Source: Phytophthora sp. 'mugwort' (Eukaryota > Oomycota > Peronosporomycetes > Peronosporales > Peronosporaceae). Taken from it: 64,000 bases of DNA. Made by a program: the position numbers and the translations under genes. The stretch is from the NCBI GenBank assembly GCA_033558025.1, contig JAUCEF010000017.1, forward strand, positions 1,302,001-1,366,000. The letters are read 5' to 3'. Below the pieces are notes generated by a model. It ran no database searches. It was given only the letters and a program-made list of their open reading frames with translations, and was not told where the DNA came from. Shown here in pieces: positions 21,039 through 30,829 of the stretch (position 1 is the stretch's first letter; every line of letters starts with the position of its first letter).

Positions 21039-24027
21039 GTGTACTCACGAACGCGTGGCACATTCCGAAGCTGTCACATTCCGAAGCTGTCACGCGACCT
21101 GTTTTCGGTTGGTAGGTTCACAAAGGACGTCGGGCCAGTCATCTTCGAGAGCGACGGATGCTTCGCTGAAACGAAGGGTCTCAAGTGGAAGCTCGGCGCT
21201 CGTGAGGGCAAAGGGCTGTTCAAGCTGTACATGACGCCGATGATGCCTGACGAGGCCAATGCGGCAAGTTCGAAGGATCGCCAAGGGGACACCACGTCGT
21301 ACCTCTGGCACCTTCGACTTGGTCACATCGGCCATGGCGGTCTAGACGCCATCGTCAAGAAGGGCTACGGTGTTGGTATCGATATGGCGTCGGTGAAGCA
21401 GTGGGAGTTATGCGACGGATGCTCACTCGGCAAGCAAACGCGAGTAAGCTACATGAAGACGTCGCCAAACCGTGCCAAGCAAGTGCTAGAAGTCGTACAC
21501 AGTGATGTATGCGGTCCCATGCAGACGCCGACCTTTGGAGGCAAGCGCTATTTTGTCACGTTTATCGATGACAAGTCGCACTTCTGTGTGGTGTACTTGC
21601 TGCGCAACAAGTCCGGGGTGGCTGCTAAATTCGCTAAGTTTGTGGCGTTTGCTGAAACTCAGACCGGCAAGCGCGTGAAAACACTCCGGAGCGACAACGG
21701 CGGCGAGTACACTTCGGGTGCGATGGCCAAGTTCTGTGCGGACCGTGGTATCATGCAGATGTTCACGCCGCCATACACGCCTCAGCTGAACGGAGTCGCC
21801 GAGCGCATGAACCGGACGTTGATGGAGTGTGCGCGCTGCATGCTGGAACATGCTGGATTGCCCAAGACGTATTGGGGTGAAGCTGTCGTGACAGCTACGT
21901 TCCTCCGTAATCGGTGTCCGACGCGTGCCATCAACCACGACAAGTCGCCGCACCAGGTTTGGACAGGCAAGAAACCGCTGCTAGCGAACCTCAAGGTGTT
22001 CGGTTGCCACGCGTACGTGCACGTGCCGAAGGAGAAGCGCACCAAGTTTGACGCTCGGTCGGTGCGCTGTCGGTTCCTGGGATACTTGGAGCATGAGAAA
22101 GCGTATCGTATCGAAGAGATCAAGAGCGGTCGCGTGCTGGTGAGCCGCGACGCGCAGTTTATGGAAGACGTCTTCGACAGTGGGAGACGTGACTACCATC
22201 AGAGGGGGTGGTGGTTATTCAAGATGGAGAGACGACGGATCAAGATTCGTTGCAGTCGGATGAAGACGACAAAGAAGAAGAAGACGAAGAAGCAGCGCGG
22301 GACGAAGGTTTTGAACCAGGCAGAAAGCGACACGCGCGTACGCAGTCGCTGGACGAAGCTGTGGAAGTTCCAAGTGCCAAGCGGCAGAGTCGACACCTGC
22401 CTCTGGACGAGATGTCGGCTGCTGCTCAAGAAGTCAAGACTTCGAAGCTGCATACGTCGTGAATTCAGTGGGAGAAATGCCGGCCACATTCAAGTCGGCG
22501 ATGGAATCCAACGACGCAAGCAAGTGGAAGGAGGCGTGTGACTCGGAGGTCGAGTCGCTCCGCAAGAACGAGACGTGGATCCTCGTGCCGCTGCCAAAAG
22601 GACGCAAGGCAATCGGCAACCGATGGGTGTTCCGTGTGAAGGAGAACCAGGCTGGAGAGATCGAACGGTTCAAGGTGCGACTGGTGGCCAAGGGATTTTC
22701 GCAGAAGTACGGCATCGACTACGACGAGATTTTCGCGCCAGTGGCCAAGCTCACGTCGATCAGGATCCTGCTCAGTCTGGCGGCCACGTACAAACTCATG
22801 GTGCACCAGATGGATGTCAAGACAGCTTTCCTGAACGGTTTGTTGGACGAAGACATCTACATGGCACAGCCGGACGGCCGGCTACATCGCTGAAAAGCAC
22901 CCGGACTATGTCTGTCAGCTCAAGCGGTCTCTTTACGGTTTGAAGCAATCGCCGCGGATGTGGAACAAGACCATCGACGACCTCATGTTCAAGCTAGGGT
23001 TCAAGAAGTGCGAGTCCGACCACTGCATCTACTTCAAGCGTGACGACCAAGACATGATCTTCGTGGCGCTATATGTCGATGACCTGATCCTCGCAAGTAA
23101 CAACGACAAGCTGCTCAGGTCGAGGAAGAAGGCGCTCAGTGACCGTTTCGAGATGAAGGACCTAGGCCACCTCAAGTACTTCCTCGGCATGGAAATCGAT
23201 CAAGATATGACGACAAGGAAGGTGTCGATGCGGCAAACCAAGTTTGCGAAAGACATTCTGGAGAAGTTCAACATGGAGAAGAGCAACCGTGTTAAGACGC
23301 CACAGGATCCGGGCCTCAAGCTGACCAAGGCCATGTGCGAGGGCGGCTGCAAGCACGACGAGACCATGGTAAACGTGCCATACCGGAACGCTGTGGGATG
23401 CCTCATGTATCTCATGGTAAGCACACGTCCGGACCTTGCAGCAGCAGTGGGAGTTCTCAGCCAGTCTGCAGCAGACCCATGTCTGACACACTGGCAGGCG
23501 CTCAAGAGGGTCTTCAGGTACATTCAAGGCACGAAGACGCACGGCATCGAGTTCAAGCGAGCTGCGACGACGGACTCCAAGGCTATTCAGATGCCGACTA
23601 GGCTGGAGACATCGAGTCAAGAAGAAGTACAAGTGGCTACGCGTTCATGACGAGTGGCGGATGCATCAGCTGGAGAAGCAAGAAGCAGCGGACAGTGGCG
23701 CTGTCTTCGACGGAAGCTGAGTACATGGCGCTATCAGAGGCGACACAAGAGGCGGTGTGGCTCAAGGTGTTCCTGTGCGAGCTCGGCGAGATGACAAGCG
23801 ATGAAGCAATCAAGATCTACGAGGACAACCAAGGCTCCATCGCGTTAGCCAAAACCCGGAGTTCCACTAGCGCACCAAGCACATCGACATTCGCTACCAT
23901 TTCGTGCGCGAGAAGGTGGAAGACGGTCAAGTGGTGCTGCAGTATGTTTCGACAACCGACATGCTGGCGGACATCATGACGAAGCCAATCTCTGCGGTTC
24001 AGTGTTCTCCGGAGCAAACTCGGCATC
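21039..24027 (+). pseudogene. Copia family B element B3, pol
   Basis: The longest B pol. GAG-pre-integrase (YLWHLRLGHIGHGG), integrase (FIDDKSHFCVVY, NGVAERMNRT), linker, RT (HQMDVKTAFLNG, ALYVDD) and RNase H (LSSTEAEYMALSEA), ending at the LRSKLGI equivalent. Frame changes occur near 22200, 22440, 22885, 23580 and 23850. The final residues and the 3' LTR are missing. At about 24028 the sequence switches to family A gag on the opposite strand. Confidence 0.87.
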
Positions 24028-24201
24028 GTACAGCGTCTTCAAGCGCGTCCACGCGATCCATGCTTCCTCGCAGTCATCGACCACATGATGGTAGTCGGCG
24101 TCCATGTGGAGCAACATCAGTCCGAAAGCGATGTTGCTCGACTTGACATACTCGTCCTTGGCCCGGGAGTCCGTGAAGCTTGGCGTCGTCTCCCAGTTCA
24201 C
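24028..24201 (-). pseudogene. Copia family A gag stub A5
   Basis: Minus strand encodes [20 protein letters not shown] and [12 protein letters not shown], the gag segment that precedes the part found in A4. One extra C near 24165 shifts the frame relative to A3. It lies between the A5 LTR and the end of B3. It is probably the 5' end of the same element as A4, separated from it by B3, with about 110 gag codons lost. Confidence 0.8.
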
Positions 24202-24208
24202 GACATTC

Positions 24209-24546
24209 TGTTAAAGGTGTTGAGGTCTTGAAGCGAGGCTTGGGTTGAGCGAAGGGAGTTCTGCACTTGGTGCGAGGACCAGAGTGAAGACCACTTGAGC
24301 TGAAGAAGGAAGATTCGAAAGTGATTGATCTATCGGAGCTTACACTACCTAGTCTACCACATAGATATGCAATCCTGCATCCAATCATCTGGTGCATCCA
24401 ATCACCAACACTCCGCACTCGTCCAATCATCCTACTCGTCTAATCATCGGTTGCGTAAACAACGTACCGTAAACATCGCGGGATCGTGTTAGACCGGTTC
24501 GGGTTAACCGGTTACTGGTACACAGTACCAAACCCGGCAACCCTCA
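24209..24546 (-). repeat. A-type LTR A5 (probable 5' LTR of the A4/A5 element)
   Basis: 338 bp on the minus strand from TGAGGGTTGCCGGG at 24546 to CCTTTAACA at 24209. Family A gag follows within a few bases. No usual leader is seen, so some leader sequence is deleted or unrecognised. Confidence 0.85.
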
Positions 24547-24688
24547 ATAGATTCTTCATCTTGATCTCCAGACGTCTCTTCTTCGTCTGCGTCTGTTCGG
24601 TGCGAAGGGAAGTCGTTGGGTGCACTTGCTTCTTCCAGTCCAGGTCGATGACGCACAACGCGCGGTCTTCTGGCAGCTTCATCATGTG
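24547..24688 (-). pseudogene. Copia family A linker fragment A6
   Basis: About 140 bp matching the linker before RT in A2 ([30 protein letters not shown]; compare 6027-6140). It ends exactly where the A5 LTR begins and joins Gypsy-derived sequence at about 24688. It looks like the target into which the A4/A5 element inserted. Confidence 0.75.
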
Positions 24689-27600
24689 GGCCTATGGAAC
24701 ATCCGGCGTACCGGATCGGTCGACTTCGGAACAAGTTCGACCGTTGATTCGGTTCGTTCTACACTTCGCTCTGGACTTCCATCCCGACAATTTCGTGTGA
24801 AGCCGCCGTTCATGAGTAGGTCTCCATGCTTCATCTTAGCAATTCTTCTTCGGCTAGCATCGCAGGAACGCGCGGATGTCGCGCGGAGTTCACGAAGAAT
24901 GGTGTAATTCCCGTCGACGCGTGGCCAGCGTTGTTCAAGGCAAACACCGCGAGGGGCAGGAACGAGCTCCAGCTCGTGAAAGACGTCGCGTAAATGCGAA
25001 GCAGGTCCTCGAGGACGCTGTTGACACGTTCCGTTTGTCCATCCGTTTCCGGATGTGCCGCAGTCGGCATCAAGAGCTTCGTGCCTAGCAAGTCGAACAA
25101 CTTGGACCAGAACGCGGACGTGAACCGCGGACCGCGGTCAGAGACGACGGATTCCGGCAGGCCGTGATGGCGGAAGACTGCGTCGACAAAATGCACCGCG
25201 GAAGAGTCCGCGGTGCCGAAGTGGGCACGGGTACAAGATGTACGATCTTGCTGAATCTGTCGACGAACACCAGAACACCTGTGTGCCCGGCGGAATCGGG
25301 CGGGAACCCAAAGATGACGTCCATCGAGACCGAGCGCCAGGCTTCACGCGCTGACACGTCTTGCAGGTGCGCACCCACTTGCGCACCCACTTGTACAGGT
25401 GGGGCCAGAAGAAGTCGCGCGATACCGCTGCGAAAGTCTTTTCGCGGCCGAAGTGGCCGTCCGCGGGTGCGTCATGGTACGCGTGAATGATCCGGGCCCG
25501 CAGGTCGCCATCGTTCGGCACCACCACTCGCGGGGCATCGAACTGATCGATGGCGTAGGTCAGCAAGTCTTCATCGAGGGCATATGCTCGATGTGACTGC
25601 GCGAAGAGCGCGTCAGGACTCCGAGTGCCTTCTCGCTCGGCGCGCGCAGATGCGCCAGGATGCTGGCGTATACCACATCGTACGCGTACGCGGACGAGAT
25701 CTCGTCGCGTAGGCAAAATCCCGCGGACGAGATCGTCAGGTTCAGTCCTGACGCCACGCAAAAAGCGCAGTCATCTTCGTTATCTGCATCGCAAATCGCT
25801 TGGCAGTCCAGTCCTTCACGTGGATCGTAGTCTGGATGCCGAGACAATGCATCGGCGAGAATGTTGTTCTTGCCGGGCTTGTAGTGCACCACAAAGTTGT
25901 GCTCGGAGAAGAATGACAACCAGCACGCCATCCGTTGAGACAGGTGCGGGCCATTCGTCGCTGTTCATAGAAACGCGTGGTCGATGTAGACAACGAATGT
26001 TTGAGCAAGTAGACTCTGAATTTGATCAGAGCGTAACGTATAGCGAGGAGTTCCTTGTCGTGCACCGGGTAGTTCTTCTCCGCCAGCTGAAGCTGGCGGG
26101 ACTGGTAGCTAACGACGCGTTCGCGACCCTCGTCGTCAAACTGCATCAGGGCGCACCGATGGCGAAGTCGCTGGCGCCGCAGGCGACATGGAATGGCTTC
26201 CAGTCGTCCGCGATCATCAGGGTCGGCGCGAAGGATAGGCTCTCCTTCACCGAGTCAAAGGCCTCTCGGTGTTCGAGCCGCCACTCCCATGTGGCGTCTT
26301 TCCTCAGCAGGATGACAGTGGCTGGATGAGTCCGGCGTAACCTTTCGTGTGCTTGTGCAAGTAGTTTGCCAGACCCAGCCACTGACGTAGATCAGTGGGG
26401 TTCGTACGTGTCGGCCACGAACAGATAGATGAAACCTTCTCGGGGTCAGCACGGACTCCGTCTTTGCTCACTTAGCAGCCCAGCACCGGAATCTCCGGTG
26501 CGCAAAAGACGCACTTCTTCAGGTTCGCATACAGCTTGTTCTCGCGCATCACTTGGAACACTTGCCTCAATTGTTTCAAGTGAACTTCCGCAGTGCTGAG
26601 CTCGCCCTCAGCGCGGCTGTGCACAAAGATATCATCAAAGTAACTCGGTGCAAAGTCGCGGAACGGACGCAGCACATGGGAGACCACGCGATTGAAGGTG
26701 GCAGGCACGTTCTTCAGCCCGTGAGGCGTGACAAGCCACTCCCAGAGCATGCCGCTCGGAGTACTCACCGCGGTGAGAGGTATGTCGCAAGCTCTCATCA
26801 GGATCTGATAGAAACCATCGGTTAAGTCGATGTCGCTGTAGATGACACTGCCTGTCATGGAGTCCAGCACCATGTCCTTGCGCGGAATCGGCGTCTGCGC
26901 GGGGATGGTTGCATCGTCCAACTTGTTGAACGCGTGAACAATGCGCCAACCCCCGCCGGTGGCCTTTTTCACGCAGAAGGTTGGGCTCGAGTGTGGTGAG
27001 ATGCTCTCAAGCACGTGCCCAGCCTTGCGGCGGCCCTCGAAGAACTCGTCGATGGCCTTGACTTAATCGCGGGGTAGAGGCCACTGTCGCGTAGCGCAGT
27101 ACTTGGTACCAGGCGCGAGATCGATCTCGTGATGAACGCACCGATCCGCTGGTAGCTCGGCGGGGATCTTATCCGGGAAGACGTCCGCGTACTCGCGGGC
27201 GGTGTCGTAGACCGGGTTACCCGACTCGCGCAGAGCTTCCCATGACTGCGCCGCGAAGCGCTCCTCGCGGGCCGATTTGGGTTCTGCGCTCTTTGGACGC
27301 GACGGCGAGTCGCCATCGGGAATCGTGCTAACGGGGTGGTTCGTCGTGTCGGCGTCGGTGATCAAAGACACTTGTTCGATTTTACCTGCTTTGAGATCGC
27401 GCAGGAAATGCTTCCAGGAGAGACCTGGAAGGCGCGTTATCAAGGATTCATCGCGAGGCGGGCTCGCGACTTCGACGACACGGGTCCGCTGAGTGGCGCC
27501 TTCCACATATTTGACTGCATGGACCGACTCATCACTGGTGCTTCCGCCAGTGAGGAGCGGCTTCGGGATTTCAGCGGACGACGCTTGGACTTCTTCTTGC

Positions 27601-28855
27601 GCTTCGAGCCGCTTCTCGAAGATGATGACTCACTGTCGCTGGGTGATGAGGATATACCCTCCTCTAGGTGTGGGAAACCACGCTCGACCACACCGGAACG
27701 ACGCGGGAGGCACACCTGATCGACCGCACCGTCGCTATGCGGAAGCCCCTGCTCGATTACCGACTTGCTCAGCGGGAATCCATGCTCGACCGCTGTATTG
27801 TTCGTCGGCAGGAGCCCGTGCTCGACCGCCATCTTTTTCTGCGGGAGCCCCTGCTCGACCGCACCGTCGCCGTCATCATCGCGGTGGCGCGATGAACCTG
27901 CATCCTCTAGCAGCACTGCACAAATAGCACAGAGAGGTCCATCGCTCACTCCGTGTGCTACGCGCATGGTAGCCATCTTGTCAATGACAGAGACGTGCGG
28001 CCAGTCTCTTGGTGGTACCAGGAGGTGGGAGAATACCTCACTCACGTCGTAACCACGACGGCGACGGACAGATCTGGCCAGTCAGTCGATTTCTGGCTGC
28101 TAGCGAGCGAGCCATGGTATGCCCAGAATGCAATCAAACGCGTAGTTGATCTCGATCACCAGGAAGTCGTCATTCTGCGGAACCCGTCAAAGGTGTACGG
28201 CAGCGACACTTCACGCCGCGTTGCGTGGCGTGACTTGCCATCCACCAGTGTGACGACGACCTCGCCCGGGACATCCCGGACGCGAACACTCTCGGGGAGC
28301 ACCGGCAAACACGACGCGCGGAAGAAGTTGTTAGACGCTCCTGAGTCGAGGAGCGCGCGAAGTGGACGCCGGGCACCGGCGACATGAAGGCTGACGATGA
28401 TCAGTCTCGAGTTGCCGCTCGTAGTGGTGGCATTGAAGTGTGCATGTAGCACAAGAAGGCTGGTAGGTCGGGTTGCCACCAGTGGACCCGGACTTTCGTT
28501 GAAACCAGTAGGGCGCCCCGCACCTACTGTCCCTGGTCGTTTTTTGATGGGACGGTCAGAATGGAGTCGCCGAAGTTGTCGGCCATGGTGTTCGCGAGGA
28601 CGGGGGCTGGCGCACGACAAGCAGCCGCGCGATGGCCCCGGCTTCCGACAGCGGAACCGTGTAATCGAGCGGAGGGGTTCGTCCACTGACGACCGCTGGA
28701 CGCCTCGATAGCATCAATCTCCATGGGCTTCGCGTACGACGACATCGCCACATAGTCCTCACGCAGCGCGAGGGGAAAGGCCTTCTCCAGCGTGTCAGGT
28801 TTGGCCCGAGTGAGGCTGTACCTCGTCATACCCTCTCGCATGTCGAACACAAAGA
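24689..28855 (-). pseudogene. Decayed Ty3/Gypsy element, gag C-terminus and pol
   Basis: Read leftwards: the gag C-terminal part (KAFPLALREDYVAMSSYAKP, about 28850-28700), retropepsin (LRALLDSGASNNFF, about 28310), a repeat-rich linker, RT (FYQILM, TPHGLKNVPATFNRV, SYFDDIFVHS), RNase H (VVSYQSRQLQLAEKNYPVHD, NNILADALSRHPD), the integrase HHCC zinc region (GHFGREKT, CKTCQRVKP) and the integrase core (VVSDRGPRFTSAFW, ETDGQTERVN). The order RT-RNase H-integrase is diagnostic of Gypsy. Frames are broken many times. A stop at 26472-26474 interrupts the frame after the RT core, and the 3' LTR is missing because A6 cuts in at about 24688. Confidence 0.88.
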
Positions 28856-28862
28856 TGTGGAC

Positions 28863-29498
28863 TTACGAGGCCATGTCGATCGGGCTTGTGACGATACACG
28901 AGGCGAGGTGTCGTGTCTTCTGGACGTAGCCGCGCATCGACAGCTTGCGTTGCTTAAGGGCAAAGAAGTCCGCTCGCGCACGCGATTCGTCTTGATGGGG
29001 TTCGACTGCAAGACGCAGATCACTCTGGATCGAGTCCAGAGTGGGGAACGCCTGCGGGTCGACCACAAGCTTTCCGAGTGGCCATTCCTTGGCCTTCCCG
29101 GACAATCGCGATAGCATGAAGTTGACCTTGGCCGAAGGCGCCTCGATCAGTCTTGAGGCGATAACGATGTCGATCTCGCGGAAGCAGCGATTCAGCGGTA
29201 GTCTATCCCGGCCCGACCTGGAGTACGTAGACGTCTCCATCTTCACGCCGTCGTTCTTGGATGAACGCGAGGGAGTTGATACTCGCCGCTTCATCTCGGC
29301 GAGCTCGCGTTCCATGAACTCTTGCGCGGCTTGACGCTGTTGGTCCCGCGTCGCCGAGCTCAGAAACGACGTGACAACAGCCTCTCCGGTCACCGCCGCG
29401 AGGCGGTGAAGAGCTTCCCACTCGATACGCGTGAGATCGGGAAAAGCTTCATGTCCTCGGGCCTCCCTTGGGGGAATAGCCATCAGGACTTGGCTCAT
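28863..29498 (-). CDS. Ty3/Gypsy gag (N-terminal part)
   Basis: ATG at 29498, 43 bp after the LTR end. The 211-codon frame contains a Retrotrans_gag-like helical segment ([20 protein letters not shown], then [20 protein letters not shown]) and stops at 28863. Homologous gag text resumes in another frame at about 28850 (FDMREGMTRYSL), so the stop is a lesion. Confidence 0.8.
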   Translation of the reverse strand: MSQVLMAIPPREARGHEAFPDLTRIEWEALHRLAAVTGEAVVTSFLSSATRDQQRQAAQEFMERELAEMKRRVSTPSRSSKNDGVKMETSTYSRSGRDRLPLNRCFREIDIVIASRLIEAPSAKVNFMLSRLSGKAKEWPLGKLVVDPQAFPTLDSIQSDLRLAVEPHQDESRARADFFALKQRKLSMRGYVQKTRHLASCIVTSPIDMAS

Positions 29499-29520
29499 CT
29501 TTGATCTTGGTCGTTGGTAG

Positions 29521-29540
29521 GACTACAAAGTGCTACCAGG
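29521..29540 (-). other. Candidate primer-binding site of the Gypsy element
   Basis: The 20 bases right after the LTR end read CCTGGTAGCACTTTGTAGTC on the minus strand, the position where a tRNA 3' end would pair. Which tRNA cannot be decided here. Confidence 0.45.
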
Positions 29541-29839
29541 TGTAACGGGCTACGTGGTTACCCGTCACTAGCTTACACGTAGCGGCGAGGAAGCGAGTAG
29601 CGACGAAGACTAAGTATTGAGTCCGGGGGGAAGAAAACAACTCTGTTTTAGGATTAGGACCAGGGCGGGTGCCTCGGCCTTATGTGAACCACTCAAGTGC
29701 AGGTCAGCGCCTGACTGGACGATAAGGGGTCTGGCTCCCCCATTATCAACCAATCAGCGCGTGACACTCCAGCACCCACTAGCCGGGTGCAGCCATGTAA
29801 TATCTAAACTACTTATGTAACTGGAGGGGACCCATTACA
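29541..29839 (-). repeat. 5' LTR of the Gypsy element
   Basis: 299 bp on the minus strand, beginning TGTAATGGG at 29839 and ending CCCGTTACA at 29541. The nine-base ends are inverted copies with one mismatch, as expected for LTR termini. It is followed by a candidate primer-binding region, then the gag ATG. The second LTR is lost, so the element cannot be dated from LTR divergence. Confidence 0.82.
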
Positions 29840-29841
29840 TG

Positions 29842-30200
29842 TTTGCATTGAGGGGGCGTATTGAGGGTTGCCGGGTTTGGTACTGTGTATCAGTAACCGG
29901 TTAACCCGGACCGGTCCAACACGATCCCGCGATGTTTACGGTACGTTGTTTACACAACCGATAATTAGACGAGTAGGATGATGGAAGGGTGCGGAGTGTT
30001 GGTGATTGGATGCACCAAATGATTGGATGCAGGGCTGCATATCTATGTGGTAGACTAGGTAGTGTAAGCTCCGATAAATCAATCACTTTCGAATCTTCCT
30101 TCTTCAGCTCAAGTGGTCTTCACTCCGGTCCCCGCACCCAAGTGCAGAACTCCCTTCGCTCCGTCCAAGCTTCGCTTATCAAGATCCATACCTTCTATCA
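29842..30200 (+). repeat. A-type 3' end and LTR (A7)
   Basis: About 20 bases of pol end and purine tract (GCATTGAGGGGGCGTAT) precede a 339-bp LTR, TGAGGG at 29862 to CTATCA at 30200. The pol body is replaced by the Gypsy LTR, which abuts at 29839. The LTR 3' part carries the TCCGTCCAAGCTTCGCTT variant shared with 8088-8413. Confidence 0.85.
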
Positions 30201-30203
30201 CAT

Positions 30204-30829
30204 ACTTGTTTTATCTGCGGCACCGAAAGCAAATTCTTGCTCACATTTGGCACGTAAAGCGCGTTCTTGATCTCGCGCTCGTCGCCGTTGGGCAGGACCA
30301 TTCTTTCCACGATGGTCCCCACACCCTTGATCGCCGCCTTGTTGCCGTCGGCCACCGAAAGTTCGCCTTCATTTCGCTCGATCAAATTGGGGAACCTGGA
30401 TTTGTCGTTGCAAATATGGTGCGTGGCACCGCTGTCGACCGCCTACATCCCGGATACATTCTTGTCCATCGAAACTCCACATTCCAGGGAAACCGCGAAC
30501 GCCACTCGATCGTAGTCGTTGTCGTAGCCGTCGCTGTCGTTTCTCCACTGGATGTTGTTGGCCCCGCGTCCATGGCCGTTGCCGCCGCGTCTTGGCCCTC
30601 CGTTCTCGTCCTTCTGCTTGGTCCAGCACTTGTCAATGACATGCCCCAATTTCCCGCAGTACGTGCATTGGCGAGGCTCACGGTCGGTATTGAACGCCTT
30701 GGCCGCATTCTCAGTTTTCACCGTCGCCGTCTTCTTGCCTTGTCGTTTGATGTGCTCGTTCGTGAGCACCTTCACAACGTCTTGCGATCGCAGCTCTGCA
30801 TTGCTCATCTCCAAGTTCAGCACGACGTT
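30204..30829 (-). pseudogene. Copia family A gag-protease fragment A8
   Basis: Minus strand: [20 protein letters not shown], a CCHC knuckle ([15 protein letters not shown]) and protease flanks ([20 protein letters not shown]), ending LSVPQI near 30206. A stop lies after VSGM near 30445, where the other copies read [13 protein letters not shown]. Its left end touches the A7 LTR and its right end is fused with family B gag at about 30830. Confidence 0.83.

Noticed and set aside
20978..21040. Programmed frameshift between B3 protease and integrase
   Set aside because: Copia elements normally use one frame, no slippery site is seen, and other B copies break at different places, so this is a mutation.
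29500..29840. tRNA gene near the Gypsy primer-binding region
   Set aside because: No cloverleaf or A/B-box arrangement could be drawn; the tRNA-like match is only the short complement expected of a primer site.
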